Shown: positions 15,998 through 24,822, numbered from the stretch's first letter. The stretch: 35,596 nucleotides of DNA from JAVBMJ01 sp031552535 (GCA_031552535.1 JAVBMJ010000074.1:1-35596), one strand, 5' to 3'. A program made the numbers and translations. Notes: generated by a model not told the origin, from the letters alone.

Positions 15998-16161
15998 GAA
16001 GCTGTTTGGATTTGTTAACGGGATTATTTTTCACATATTCCCTGTAATGTTTTTCGCCGGTATGAAGTTGCATATCGGGAATATGGAACAAAGACCGGCG
16101 GAAAAGAATACCGGAAAGAGATGGGAAAGAACGAGATTAATAAATTCAAAACAGCTTCTAA
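15995..16161. mobile_element. MITE, subfamily A ends (TAA target repeat)
   Basis: A 161-bp element (15998-16158) begins GAAGCTGTTTGGATTTGTTAA and ends TAATAAATTCAAAACAGCTTC, with TAA at 15995-15997 and 16159-16161. The ends are those of 6544 and 18341; the core is that of 12524 (TATGAAGTTGCATATCGGGAATATGGA). It is therefore a recombinant of the two core and end types. Confidence 0.85.
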
Positions 16162-16167
16162 GTAATA

Positions 16168-16353
16168 GAGGAAATTTATTTATCCGTATTTTGTTTTTTA
16201 TCTCCGGTAGATTTTTTCGCGTCGCCTCCGAAGGTTTAGCGGGCTAAACCGGGGAAGAGATGTGAAAAAGATGCCGGTGGAGAAAAAATAAAATGGCTAA
16301 ATAAATATTCGATATTACTTAAATATATCTTCCATAGAAAATTAAACAGGCTC
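16168..16353. mobile_element. Degenerate palindromic element
   Basis: ATTTATTTATCCGTATTTTG (16174-16193) is the imperfect reverse complement of the stretch 16283-16304, and the right end AAATTAAACAGGCTC (16339-16353) matches the reverse complement of the MITE end GAGCCTGTTTAATTT. The left end begins GAGGAAATT, but the flanks (ATA and CAA) are not a direct repeat. It is probably an old, decayed member of the same superfamily. No gene is present in 15951-16424. Confidence 0.5.
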
Positions 16354-16424
16354 CAACGGTGTGGCGACACGGCTTATGCCATTGACTCCACACAAAAATA
16401 AACAAACCCTAACCCAAATCACAG

Positions 16425-17129
16425 ATGTTCTGTGCGAAAGACATTCTATACGAAGACAACCACCTTATGGTGGTCAATAAACACGCCGGAGACCTTGTTC
16501 AACCCGATCCGTCGGGAGGAAGCGCCCTCGAAAACGAGATCAAAACATTCCTGAAAACGCGCGACCGGAAGCCGGGCGAGGTGTTTTTGGGGGTTGTCCA
16601 TCGCGTCGACCGCCCCGTTAGCGGCGCGGTGCTATTTGCCAAGACAAGCAAAGCCCTGGTCCGGCTTAACGAGATGATACGGTCGCGGCAGATTGTGAAA
16701 ACATATTGGGCCATCACCGGGCGTACGCCTATAGAAGAAAGTGGCACGCTGGTGCACCACCTAACCCGTGACAGCCGGACAAACAAAGCACGGATCGTAG
16801 CCGCAGGACAAACCGACAGTAAAGAAGCGCGCCTTGCATACCGTGTATTGGCTCACAGCGACCGATACCACCTGTTAGAGGTAGATCTGCTAACGGGACG
16901 CCACCACCAGATACGCTGCCAATTGAGCGCCATAGGGTGCCCCATACGCGGCGACCTGAAATACGGCGCCGCAAGATCGCTTCCCGGCGGAGGCATATCC
17001 CTGCACGCACGCAGCATAGAATTTATCCATCCTGTAGGTTCGGGAGAACGTACGGCGCTCAGAATCGTAGCTCCCACCCCGCAGGATAATCTTTGGCAGG
17101 CTCTAACCGGGGCATTAACAGACCGGTAA
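16425..17129 (+). CDS. RluA-family pseudouridine synthase (no S4 domain)
   Basis: This enzyme isomerises uridine to pseudouridine in rRNA or tRNA; the target cannot be told from sequence. The 234-residue protein is the catalytic domain alone, starting at the beta strand DILYEDNHLMVVNKHAGDLV. The catalytic aspartate is in HRVDRPVSG (HRLDxxTSG in the family), followed by KTYWAITG and TGRHHQIRCQL. There is no N-terminal S4 domain, as in TruC/RluA-like and several Bacteroidota paralogues. Start at the ATG 16425. It stands alone between MITE-rich intervals. Confidence 0.9.
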   Translation: MFCAKDILYEDNHLMVVNKHAGDLVQPDPSGGSALENEIKTFLKTRDRKPGEVFLGVVHRVDRPVSGAVLFAKTSKALVRLNEMIRSRQIVKTYWAITGRTPIEESGTLVHHLTRDSRTNKARIVAAGQTDSKEARLAYRVLAHSDRYHLLEVDLLTGRHHQIRCQLSAIGCPIRGDLKYGAARSLPGGGISLHARSIEFIHPVGSGERTALRIVAPTPQDNLWQALTGALTDR

Positions 17130-17131
17130 AC

Positions 17132-17167
17132 AAAAGGAAAAGAACGGGATTAATATTCTTAAACAGG
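17132..17167. mobile_element. Truncated MITE end (A' type)
   Basis: AAAAGAACGGGATTAATATTCTTAAACAGG resembles the right-hand end of the A' elements. It lies immediately before the subfamily A element at 17171 and has no matching left end. Confidence 0.5.
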
Positions 17168-17170
17168 TTA

Positions 17171-17321
17171 TTATAAGCTGTTTGGATTTGTTAACGAGAT
17201 TATTTTATATCGTTTTGCCGGTGATTTATCGCGGTGGGATAAGGCGAATAGCGGCCCCTATCTATTTAACGCGCGGAAAAGAGGATAAAAAACGAGATTA
17301 ATAAATCCAAAAAGCTTCTTA
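17171..17321. mobile_element. MITE, subfamily A (TTA target repeat), shortened core
   Basis: A 145-bp copy (17174-17318) of the element at 18341, lacking about 16 bp of the core hairpin. Its left end is diverged (TAAGCTGTTTGG for GAAGCTGTTTGG). TTA lies on both sides (17171-17173, 17319-17321). It ends 3 bp from the yitT stop codon, so its hairpin would lie in the 3' end of that mRNA. Confidence 0.75.
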
Positions 17322-17324
17322 GTC

Positions 17325-18215
17325 CTATTTTTTCAAAGCGTCGAAACCCTTACCGTAGACTCCCATTACAGCGGCAACGGTAATGAACGCCTGCGGATCG
17401 CATTCGCGCACCAGGCGAAACATCAGGCTCGTCTCGCTTTTGCGGCACACGACCATCACTACTTTGGTTTCGCGCTTCATATACCATCCCGAACCGTCGA
17501 GCAGAGTCACCCCGCGTCGACCCTCCTCCGATATCCGGCGGGCTATCTCCTCCCAATTTTTCGAGATCACAAATATCTGCGACGACTGGCGGTTGCCGGC
17601 CAGCACATAGTCGACCGTGTACCCGAACACCCCTACCATAACAAAACCGTAGATAACGGCCGTGATGTTCTTGAAAACGAACAACGACGCACCTATTATT
17701 ATAAAGTCGCAGATGATGAGTATCCTGCCGTAACTGATGTTACGGTATTTGTTTATGATCATAGCCACGATATCGGTTCCGCCGGTGCTCCCGCCCTGAG
17801 TGAAGACCACAGCGATACCTATACCGGCCGCCAGACCGCCCAGTATCGACGACAGCAGTTTGTCGTCCTGCAATCCGAGCATCCCGGGGGGAAGAACCTC
17901 CTGCAACAGAGTCATAAAAAACGATATGGCTCCAATGGCATAGATCGTCTTGGCTCCGAACTTTATGCCTACCGTGAATGCAGCTATGGTCAACAAGACC
18001 GCATTGACCACAAAGAAGCCTACCCCCACAGGAAGGCCGCCGCCAGGTCCGCCAGTGGCATAATAAATCAGCATCGCTATACCGCTGGCCCCGCCGCCGA
18101 CACCCTTGGCCGGCATGACGATAGCCACCCACGCAAAGGCATACAGGACCAACCCGAAAGTGATGATCAGGTACTCTTTGATCGTGCGAAACACAAGTTG
18201 CTTTGTAATAGCCAT
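17325..18215 (-). CDS. YitT-family membrane protein (DUF161 + DUF2179)
   Basis: A 296-residue integral membrane protein of the YitT family. It has about five hydrophobic helices in residues 15-205 with the Gly-rich family features (PAKGVGGGASGIAMLIYY near the start and FTQGGSTGGTDIVAMI in the middle), then a soluble C-terminal DUF2179 domain (about 215-290: RRGVTLLDGSGWYM..., VVMVVCRKSE..., ITVAAVMGVYGKGF). Biochemical function is unknown; a transporter-like role is often suggested. A hairpin (18277-18312) lies upstream and a MITE 3 bp after the stop. Confidence 0.88.
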   Translation of the reverse strand: MAITKQLVFRTIKEYLIITFGLVLYAFAWVAIVMPAKGVGGGASGIAMLIYYATGGPGGGLPVGVGFFVVNAVLLTIAAFTVGIKFGAKTIYAIGAISFFMTLLQEVLPPGMLGLQDDKLLSSILGGLAAGIGIAVVFTQGGSTGGTDIVAMIINKYRNISYGRILIICDFIIIGASLFVFKNITAVIYGFVMVGVFGYTVDYVLAGNRQSSQIFVISKNWEEIARRISEEGRRGVTLLDGSGWYMKRETKVVMVVCRKSETSLMFRLVRECDPQAFITVAAVMGVYGKGFDALKK

Positions 18216-18532
18216 AATTTCAGATGACTTACCGGAACGGATTTTATACTACTCCAGGGTCTACCGGTGCTCCGGACAACCATTTGATTTTCAGTTAAAA
18301 ACCAAATGGTTGCTAAAATTTTTCCGGAACAGCGGGTCTCTTAGAAGTTGTTTGGATTTGTTAACGAGATTATTTCATATCGTTTTGCCGGTGATTTCCC
18401 GCGGTGGGATGAGGCGAATAGCGGTTCCTGTTTAACGAACCACACCGCGGGAAAGCGCGGAAAAGAGAATAAAAGAACGAGATTAATAAATTCAAAACAG
18501 CTTCTAAGAAACTGCCTGCGGGGGAGATCAAT
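18216..18532. other. Interval between metK and yitT
   Basis: No gene. A 10-bp hairpin arm CAACCATTTG (18277-18286) pairs with CAAATGGTTG (18303-18312), with an AT-rich inner stem, upstream of yitT. The MITE at 18341-18507 fills most of the rest and ends 25 bp from the metK stop. Confidence 0.6.
18341..18507. mobile_element. MITE, subfamily A
   Basis: A 161-bp element (18344-18504) begins GAAGTTGTTTGGATTTGTTAA and ends TTAATAAATTCAAAACAGCTTC. Flanks are TTA and TAA, so the direct repeat is not exact here, unlike most copies. The sequence is nearly identical to the inverted form of the element at 6544, including the CCCGCGGTG / CACCGCGGG hairpin. It lies 25 bp after the metK stop. Confidence 0.8.
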
Positions 18533-19825
18533 CTACTTCCCGAAAAATTCGCTACGTAGCAGATCTACAGTGTCGAGTTTTTCCCAACCGAAAAATTCCA
18601 CTTCACGCTCTGTCTCGCGACCACCCTCATACACTGTAACCTTCTGCATATAAGGACGCCCTCCGAAGTGACCGTACGATGCGGTCGCCTCGAAGATAGG
18701 GTTCTTCAGCCCGAAACGGCGCACGATGGCAGCCGGACGCAGGTCGAAGAGTTGCTCTATGCGCTGTGCGATCCGGCCATCGTCCACCGGAAGTTTCGAC
18801 GTGGAATAGGTGTCGACATACACACTCAACGGGCGTGCTATGCCTATCGCATACGAAAGTTGCACCAAAACCTCGTCGGCAATCCCCGCTGCGACCATAT
18901 TTTTAGCAATATGACGCGCGGCATAAGCCGCCGAACGGTCCACTTTCGACGAATCCTTACCCGAGAATGCGCCTCCGCCGTGCGCCCCGCGCCCGCCATA
19001 GGTATCGACTATGATCTTCCGGCCCGTAAGACCCGTATCACCATGCGGTCCGCCGATCACGAATTTCCCGGTAGGGTTGACATGCAGGATGTAGTCCTCG
19101 CCGATCAACTCCGCAAGGTGGTCGCCCGCCCGCTCCAGGCGTTTCTTGACACGCGGGATCAGAATCGTGCGCACGTCCTCCCTGATCTGCCGGCCCATAG
19201 CCTCCTCTGCCTCCTTCTCGCTCACTCCCTGCGAGGCCATTATGAATTCGTCGTGCTGCGTCGACACCACTATCGTATGTACCCTCTGCGGTTTGCGGTC
19301 GTCGCCATATTCTATCGTAACCTGGCTTTTGGCATCGGGACGCAGATATGTCATCACCTCACCCTCGCGGCGTATCACAGCCAGCTCCTTAAGTATCACA
19401 TGCGACAGGATCAACGTGGCAGGCATCATCTCACGTGTTTCGTTACAGGCATACCCGAACATTATTCCCTGGTCCCCCGCACCCTGCTCGTCGGCATCGG
19501 CACGCACCACCCCCTGGTTTATGTCCGACGACTGTTCGTGGATAGCCGAAACAACGCCGCACGAATCGCCATCGAAACGGTACTCGCTCTTTGTGTAACC
19601 TATGCGGTTGATCACCCGCCGGGCCACATTCTGCACGTCGACATAGCCCTGCGAACGCACCTCGCCCGCCACAACGACCAATCCCGTTGTGCACAACACT
19701 TCGCAGGCCACCTTAGATTCGGGGTCCTGCCTTAGCAGTTCATCGAGAACCGCATCTGAAATCTGATCTGAAACTTTGTCGGGGTGCCCCTCGGACACCG
19801 ACTCCGACGTAAAAAGAAATCCCAT
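18533..19825 (-). CDS. metK: S-adenosylmethionine synthetase
   Basis: MetK makes S-adenosylmethionine from methionine and ATP, with release of phosphate and pyrophosphate; it supplies the SAM used by RsmA, RlmN and HydG in this window. The protein is 430 residues from the ATG at 19825: FTSESVSEGHPDKVSDQISDAVLDE at the start, then GDQGIMFGYA, the phosphate loop GGPHGDTGLTGRKIIVDTYGG and GGGAFSGKDSSKVDRSAAY. Length is at the upper end for the family because of an extended middle. The open frame extends two codons to a TTG. A good promoter lies about 165 bases upstream, leaving a long leader. Confidence 0.96.
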   Translation of the reverse strand: MGFLFTSESVSEGHPDKVSDQISDAVLDELLRQDPESKVACEVLCTTGLVVVAGEVRSQGYVDVQNVARRVINRIGYTKSEYRFDGDSCGVVSAIHEQSSDINQGVVRADADEQGAGDQGIMFGYACNETREMMPATLILSHVILKELAVIRREGEVMTYLRPDAKSQVTIEYGDDRKPQRVHTIVVSTQHDEFIMASQGVSEKEAEEAMGRQIREDVRTILIPRVKKRLERAGDHLAELIGEDYILHVNPTGKFVIGGPHGDTGLTGRKIIVDTYGGRGAHGGGAFSGKDSSKVDRSAAYAARHIAKNMVAAGIADEVLVQLSYAIGIARPLSVYVDTYSTSKLPVDDGRIAQRIEQLFDLRPAAIVRRFGLKNPIFEATASYGHFGGRPYMQKVTVYEGGRETEREVEFFGWEKLDTVDLLRSEFFGK

Positions 19826-19990
19826 TTTCAAACGGATTTAACTGGTTTATAAAATGGGAAAGAAATAAAGGTCGATAGGATGAAGACCGCGGTGCCAGTT
19901 GTAATTATGCACGCAGGCTTCTGATAAAAGAATTGCTGCTTTAGCGATTTTTTTACGTGGTTTGCAATCGGCCAAATCTTTCCACAGATA
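19826..19990 (-). promoter_or_regulatory. Long metK leader with T-box-like core and small ORF
   Basis: The predicted transcript has a leader of about 165 bases. It contains TGGCACCGCGG, identical to the T-box core (GGGTGGNACCGCGG), followed by TCTTCATCCTA, and a small open frame through the same bases (GTG start, ...NYNWHRGLHPIDLYFFPIL, ending TAA 19 bases before the metK ATG). No terminator hairpin or specifier loop is evident, so T-box function is not supported. A leader peptide or other control is possible. Confidence 0.35.
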
Positions 19991-19996
19991 CGCCCG

Positions 19997-20028
19997 CAAA
20001 AGTACTACACTTTTTTCGATCCTGCAAA
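19997..20028 (-). promoter_or_regulatory. Promoter of metK
   Basis: On the minus strand: TTTG (20025-20028), 20 bp, TACTTTTG (19997-20004). Both boxes match the Bacteroidota consensus exactly and the spacing is standard. The transcript would begin near 19990. Confidence 0.8.
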
Positions 20029-20116
20029 TTTTCTGCCGGTCCGGATAAAATACGCCATCACGTGCAACGATACATCACCCTGGCACATCTATTCATAAAA
20101 CCCATAACAACATGCT

Positions 20117-21583
20117 ATGAAAAATATTTTACGGACAGCCTCGCTTCTCGCATTCACCTTTGCCTCGGGCTGCCAGATGGAAGACGGCAGTATGTCGGGC
20201 GGCATGCCGTGTATCGAAGCAACCTCTTTCTATGGCGGGCGTTACACGGAATGGGGCGAAAATCAGTTCGTCGAGGTATCCGAGCAGGATGTTTCGACAT
20301 TCGGTGTCGACTGTGACGGAGCTTCATACACGGTTATGCGGCGTTACCAGAATCATGGACAACGCCCCCCCGTAGCATCGGTGCGGCTTGAAGAATATAT
20401 CAACTATTTCACGTTCGATTACCCGGAACCAGGCGGCGGGCACAACGTATCGTCCGACACCGAGGTGTCGTCGTGTCCATGGAATGCGGATCATCTGCTA
20501 ATGAGGGTGGGACTGAAAGGCAAGACGATAGCTGAAGAACAACTCCCTGCAACCAATTATGTTTTCCTGATCGACGTTTCGGGATCCATGAATTCCCCCG
20601 ACAAACTGGGAATCCTGAAAAGCGGATTTTCGATGCTGGTCGACGAGCTCCGCGCCATAGACCGGGTGGCGATAGTGACCTATGCCGGATATGCACAGGT
20701 CGCATTGGAATCCACCTGTTGCGACAACAGGCAGCAGATTAAAAAAGCCATAGACAAACTTGGTGCGGGCGGGTCGACCGCCGGGGCGCAGGGCATAATA
20801 ACCGCCTATGAAATAGCCTCCGCGAATTTTATTCCGGGGGGCAACAACCGCATTATAATCGGTTCCGACGGCGATTTCAACGTGGGGCCTTCCTCGACCG
20901 ACGAGTTGGTGGAGTTGATCGTAAGCAACCGCGACAAAGGCATCCATCTCACGGTGCTCGGGGTGGGCGGCGACAACCTCAACGACGGCATGATGGAGCA
21001 GATCGCCAACAAGGGCAACGGCACCTACGAATACATCGACAACGCCGACCAGCTAATCAAAGTGTTTGTCCACGAGAAGAGCCGTTTTCATACAATAGCT
21101 ACCGACTGCAAGGTTCAGGTGACATTCAATCCCACCACCGTCCACAGCTACCGTCTTTTGGGTTACGAGAACCGTATCATGTCGCAGGAAGATTTCGAAG
21201 ACGACAGCAAGGATTCAGGTGACATTGGGATAGGACAGACCGTTACGGTCCTTTACGAGTTGGTACCGGCCGCAACTCCGGCCACAGGCAACTTCGCACG
21301 ACTGGAGGTTCGCTACAAAAAACCGGAGGCAGAGACCAGCCACCTCTTTACGGCACAGATCGACGCCATGCCTGTCGCAATAGGACAATCCTCGGAAAAC
21401 ATGCGTTTTGCCTCATCGGTAGCCGCATGGGGGATGATCATGAAAGAGTCGGGGTTTTCAGGTACGGCCGATAAATCGCTGGTGCTCCAACTGGGCGGCA
21501 ATGCCACGTCGTTCGATCCGCACGGTTACCGCAGTCAATTCCTCACCCTTGTGGAGAAATCACGTTGGAAAGCATTGGATTAA
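20117..21583 (+). CDS. VWA-domain lipoprotein (YfbK-like)
   Basis: A 488-residue exported protein. The signal peptide ends in a lipobox-like FASGC (Cys19 would be lipidated). An N-terminal domain follows (PVASVRLEEYINYFTFDYPEP, the von Willebrand-associated N-terminal region of the YfbK group), then a VWA domain with the metal site DVSGSM, GGSTAGAQG and SDGDFNVG, and a C-terminal DUF3520-type region ending YRSQFLTLVEKSR. Its role in the cell is not established; such proteins are surface or periplasmic adhesion or scaffold candidates. The stop codon TAA is also the left target repeat of a MITE. Confidence 0.88.
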   Translation: MKNILRTASLLAFTFASGCQMEDGSMSGGMPCIEATSFYGGRYTEWGENQFVEVSEQDVSTFGVDCDGASYTVMRRYQNHGQRPPVASVRLEEYINYFTFDYPEPGGGHNVSSDTEVSSCPWNADHLLMRVGLKGKTIAEEQLPATNYVFLIDVSGSMNSPDKLGILKSGFSMLVDELRAIDRVAIVTYAGYAQVALESTCCDNRQQIKKAIDKLGAGGSTAGAQGIITAYEIASANFIPGGNNRIIIGSDGDFNVGPSSTDELVELIVSNRDKGIHLTVLGVGGDNLNDGMMEQIANKGNGTYEYIDNADQLIKVFVHEKSRFHTIATDCKVQVTFNPTTVHSYRLLGYENRIMSQEDFEDDSKDSGDIGIGQTVTVLYELVPAATPATGNFARLEVRYKKPEAETSHLFTAQIDAMPVAIGQSSENMRFASSVAAWGMIMKESGFSGTADKSLVLQLGGNATSFDPHGYRSQFLTLVEKSRWKALD

Positions 21584-21813
21584 GAGCTTGTTTTGAAATT
21601 TTGCCAAAGCTCTTTTCCGCCTTTCGGCATCTTTTTCCGCCTGTTTTGGGACATATTCCCGAATCCCCCTGCAACCGACACAGCAGCGAGGGCAGAGCCA
21701 GGTTTACTTGAGCTATGCCGAGCCGCAAGGAGGAAAACGAAGTTAAATTGGCAAAAAAATCTACCCGAAAGATACAAAAAACAGCTTTGGCAAAATTTCA
21801 AAACAACCTCTAA
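21581..21813. mobile_element. MITE, subfamily D (TAA target repeat) at the VWA stop codon
   Basis: A 227-bp element (21584-21810) has 26-bp ends with one mismatch, GAGCTTGTTTTGAAATTTTG at the left, and TAA at 21581-21583 and 21811-21813. The left TAA is the stop codon of the VWA gene, so the insertion preserved the stop. The interior differs from subfamilies A and B. It lies between convergent genes, 13 bp from the hydG stop. Confidence 0.85.
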
Positions 21814-21825
21814 ATTTCACGGTGA

Positions 21826-23301
21826 TCACAGGAACAGGTCGCGTTCCCCGTTCTTGATAGCTTCGAGTTTTTGCCTTAGAGATTCGTTGCCGGGGATATC
21901 GGCAAGCTCCTGTTCGATGAGTTGCCAGCCGCGTTGTTTAATGTCGGCCGGAGCGTAATCTTCGAGGTATTCTGCCAGCGAAAGCATCGCATTTGGAGTG
22001 CAGTAATTTTTTATAAACCCGCGTGTCGAGAACTCCATGAAATGCTCCCCGGTACGTCCGCGGCGGTAGCATGCCGTACAAAACGACGGCATGAACCCTT
22101 GGGCAATAAGCGTCGAAGCCACTTCCGCGAGCGAACGGGTGTCGCCGATCTCGAACTGTTCGCGTTCGAGGTCCTGCAGGTCATTGCTTACGCCGCGGGC
22201 TGTGTTTTGAAGATGGCAGGAGGCATCGTCCCCCGCATCCATGCGAGCGGAGTATCCCCCTATCTCGATATTCGTACCGGCGTCGATCTGGGTGATACCG
22301 CAACGCAGCAACTCGTCGCGTAATGCCGGTGTCTCGCGTGCCGTGAGAATGAGTCCTGCATATGGCACAGCGAGGCGCAGTACCGCCACAAGGTAGGCGA
22401 AATCGCGGTCGTCCACAGGTTGCATCGCCCCCCGGTCGATATTCGAGGCGTTGCGTATGCGCGGAAATGAAATAGTATGCGGCCCCACGCCGAAACAAGC
22501 TTCGAGGTGGTTGGCGTGCCGCACCAGGGCCATTGTTTCCCGACGCCAGTCGCCCAGTCCCAGCAACACGCCGAGTCCCACGTCGTCGATTCCTGCCTGC
22601 ATGGCACGGTCCAGCGCCGTGAGGCGGTAGTTGTAGTCGCGCTTGCGTCCCGATGGGTGGAAGCGCCCGTAAACCTCGGGATCGTATGTCTCCTGGAAAA
22701 TCTGGTAAGTGCCTATACCCGCCTCGCGTATCGTGCTGAAGCCATCTACATCGAAGGGTGCGGCATTGATATTCACCCTGTTGATACTCCCCTGCCAGCC
22801 TCGCGTGGCGTAAACACGCCTGACTGTTCCGGCGATGAACTCTGCGTCGTATGACGGATGCTCGCCATAAACCAATATCAGCCGCTTCTGTCCGGTGCGT
22901 TCCAAAGCCGTGACCTCCGCCGAAATTTCAGCATCGCTCAATGTGCGGCGTACGGCCTCACGGTTAGCAGCCCTGAATCCGCAGTAGAGGCAGTTGTTAG
23001 TACAGCTATTCCCTATATACAACGGCGCGAAAAGCACTATCCTCCTCCCGTATACCCTCTCTTTGAGACGGCCCGCGGCCTCGATCACCATCCGGCGATG
23101 CTCTCCACCGGCAGCTCCGATCAGCACCGCGGTCTGCCTAAGCGTCAGCCTTTTGAGGTCCATCGAAGCATCTATCGCCGCGGCGACCTCCCCTGCCGAC
23201 GGCGAAGCTGCCGCCGCCAACAGGCCGTCTATCTCCGGGATGCTTATAAAAGGCTGTCCCGGAAGATCGTCCAGACAATATTGTTGGGGAGAGAATATCA
23301 T
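21826..23301 (-). CDS. hydG: [FeFe]-hydrogenase H-cluster maturase HydG
   Basis: HydG is a radical-SAM tyrosine lyase that makes the CO and cyanide ligands of the hydrogenase H-cluster from tyrosine. The 491-residue protein carries the radical-SAM motif CTNNCLYC (Cys100, 104, 107), the ThiH/HydG-like barrel, and the C-terminal CX2CX22C motif (CTACY... to ...NYC) that binds the auxiliary cluster. That C-terminal motif separates HydG from ThiH. HydE, HydF and a hydrogenase are not in the window, so they must lie elsewhere or be missing. A MITE lies upstream between hydG and apbE. Confidence 0.93.
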   Translation of the reverse strand: MIFSPQQYCLDDLPGQPFISIPEIDGLLAAAASPSAGEVAAAIDASMDLKRLTLRQTAVLIGAAGGEHRRMVIEAAGRLKERVYGRRIVLFAPLYIGNSCTNNCLYCGFRAANREAVRRTLSDAEISAEVTALERTGQKRLILVYGEHPSYDAEFIAGTVRRVYATRGWQGSINRVNINAAPFDVDGFSTIREAGIGTYQIFQETYDPEVYGRFHPSGRKRDYNYRLTALDRAMQAGIDDVGLGVLLGLGDWRRETMALVRHANHLEACFGVGPHTISFPRIRNASNIDRGAMQPVDDRDFAYLVAVLRLAVPYAGLILTARETPALRDELLRCGITQIDAGTNIEIGGYSARMDAGDDASCHLQNTARGVSNDLQDLEREQFEIGDTRSLAEVASTLIAQGFMPSFCTACYRRGRTGEHFMEFSTRGFIKNYCTPNAMLSLAEYLEDYAPADIKQRGWQLIEQELADIPGNESLRQKLEAIKNGERDLFL

Positions 23302-23432
23302 ATTTTTAAAGTCTGTTCATAAAATCCACCCGCTGTCGCCCTGCATGATCCAACGATAGCTTTGCCGCGACATAGTGCACGGTGTATGCAGGCTAAACTT
23401 TCGCATCACGCTTCACCCGGGCATTAAGACCT

Positions 23433-23601
23433 TAAGAAACTGTTTAAATTTCCTATGGAAAGTATTATAAGTCCTTCCGGGCCGCTTTTCGCGTGAAAAT
23501 TTCGTTACATGGAACACCGGTATGCGCCTCTATTTTCACGCAAAAATCATCACCGGAATATACTCAAATCTTTTTCCACAGGAAAATTAAACAGTTTCTA
23601 A
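23433..23601. mobile_element. MITE, A'/B-like ends (TAA target repeat)
   Basis: A 163-bp element (23436-23598) begins GAAACTGTTTAAATTTCCTA and ends AGGAAAATTAAACAGTTTC; TAA flanks it (23433-23435, 23599-23601). It has ends between A' (GAAACTGTTTAAA) and B (CTGTYTAATTTTCC), and its own core with GCGTGAAAAT..ATTTTCACGC. It is the link between the subfamilies. Confidence 0.85.
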
Positions 23602-23679
23602 GACGGCCTCGAACCGGGTATCGACCGCACACCGCATTTATGCCGTTGCCGGATCCCTGCCGCCAGGCATCCCGGGGAG

Positions 23680-24684
23680 TTACTTCGCTATATGCTTCTC
23701 GAGCGCCGGAGAAAGGTAAGTGCAATAGGCTTTGGCAGCGTCGGTATAGACCAGATAACCCATTATGTCATCGCGCGTACACAGGAACTCCACCGAGGCC
23801 TTAACACCTATACACATCATCATCGAGGCATAAGCGTCGGCCTCCGCACACGAAGGTGCTATGATCGTGGCCGACAGGATACTGGTCTGTTCGCTGGCGC
23901 CTGTTTTGGGGTTTATCGTGTGCGACACCTTATTGCCTGCACTGTCGTAGTGAAAATTGCGGTAATTACCCGAAGTGGCGAGCCCCATATCCGACAGCGA
24001 CAACGCCACCTGAATGTCAGCCCCCGGGATGAAATTACCGTCGAAAGGTTTGTCTACCCCTATTTTCCAATCCCTGCCCTGCGGACTCCTGCCTCTGCAA
24101 AATATCTCGCCACCTATCTCAACCATATAATCCCTGACCCCGTGCGACTCGATCATCCGGGCCATCAGGTCCACAGTATAGCCTTTGGCTATCGAATTGA
24201 GGTCGATCTGAACCCCCGGTATACTCTTTATAACACGTATTCCGTCTGTCTGCAGTTTTTCATAACCAACATATTGCAGCAACGAGTCGATATCAGGGTT
24301 TTCTACGGCGGTCCCGGCCCCGAAACCCAGCGCCTCCGAGACAGGCTTTACAGTTACGTCATACATCCCGCCCGATTGCCCGCTCACTAAGCGGGCGATC
24401 TCGATGCACTTTATTATATGCACATCAGCCGTGTCTGTGTCGCCGCGGTTGACGCGGCTAAGCACCGAGTTAGGGTTGTATAGCGACATCGACGAGTTGG
24501 CCAATGCAAAAACCGAATCAACCCCGTCTTTCAGCCACGACGCCTCGTCGTCGTCCAGTACTACAATATGGTAGGTCGTACCGATAGCAAAACCGTCGGC
24601 GACCGTTTGGACCTGCCTGTCCGTGCACCCGGCCAACACCACCGGCGCAATGACTACAATCGTTAACCAGACAAATACTTTCAT
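23680..24684 (-). CDS. apbE: FAD:protein FMN transferase (ApbE), lipoprotein
   Basis: ApbE attaches FMN by a phosphoester bond to threonine in flavoproteins such as RnfG/RnfD, NqrB/NqrC and fumarate-reductase-like proteins outside the cytoplasm. The 334-residue protein has a lipoprotein signal (VLAGC, Cys19), then the family motifs: FAIGTTYHIVV, SMSLYNPNSVLSRVN, DLNSIAKGYTVDLMARMIE, VEIGGEIFCRG and HTINPKTG. The ATG at 24684 starts the signal peptide. The substrate flavoprotein is not in the window. Confidence 0.93.
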   Translation of the reverse strand: MKVFVWLTIVVIAPVVLAGCTDRQVQTVADGFAIGTTYHIVVLDDDEASWLKDGVDSVFALANSSMSLYNPNSVLSRVNRGDTDTADVHIIKCIEIARLVSGQSGGMYDVTVKPVSEALGFGAGTAVENPDIDSLLQYVGYEKLQTDGIRVIKSIPGVQIDLNSIAKGYTVDLMARMIESHGVRDYMVEIGGEIFCRGRSPQGRDWKIGVDKPFDGNFIPGADIQVALSLSDMGLATSGNYRNFHYDSAGNKVSHTINPKTGASEQTSILSATIIAPSCAEADAYASMMMCIGVKASVEFLCTRDDIMGYLVYTDAAKAYCTYLSPALEKHIAK

Positions 24685-24822
24685 TATGACCGTCTTTTAT
24701 GTTTCCTGCCTCCTTCCGGAGCCGGAGCGTCCGCGTCCAGGGAGTGCCGGCATACCCTGAGGCGTGTTCATCCCGGCATTGATAGTCTGTTTAAACGCCT
24801 GTTCACCAGAGCAAACGCCATC

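Noticed and set aside
18668..19735. 355-codon open frame antisense to metK
   Set aside because: Shadow of the metK codon pattern; His/Arg-rich and without domain features.
19826..19990. T-box riboswitch call for metK
   Set aside because: Only the core sequence matches; the stem I specifier domain and terminator are not visible, so it is reported only as a curiosity.
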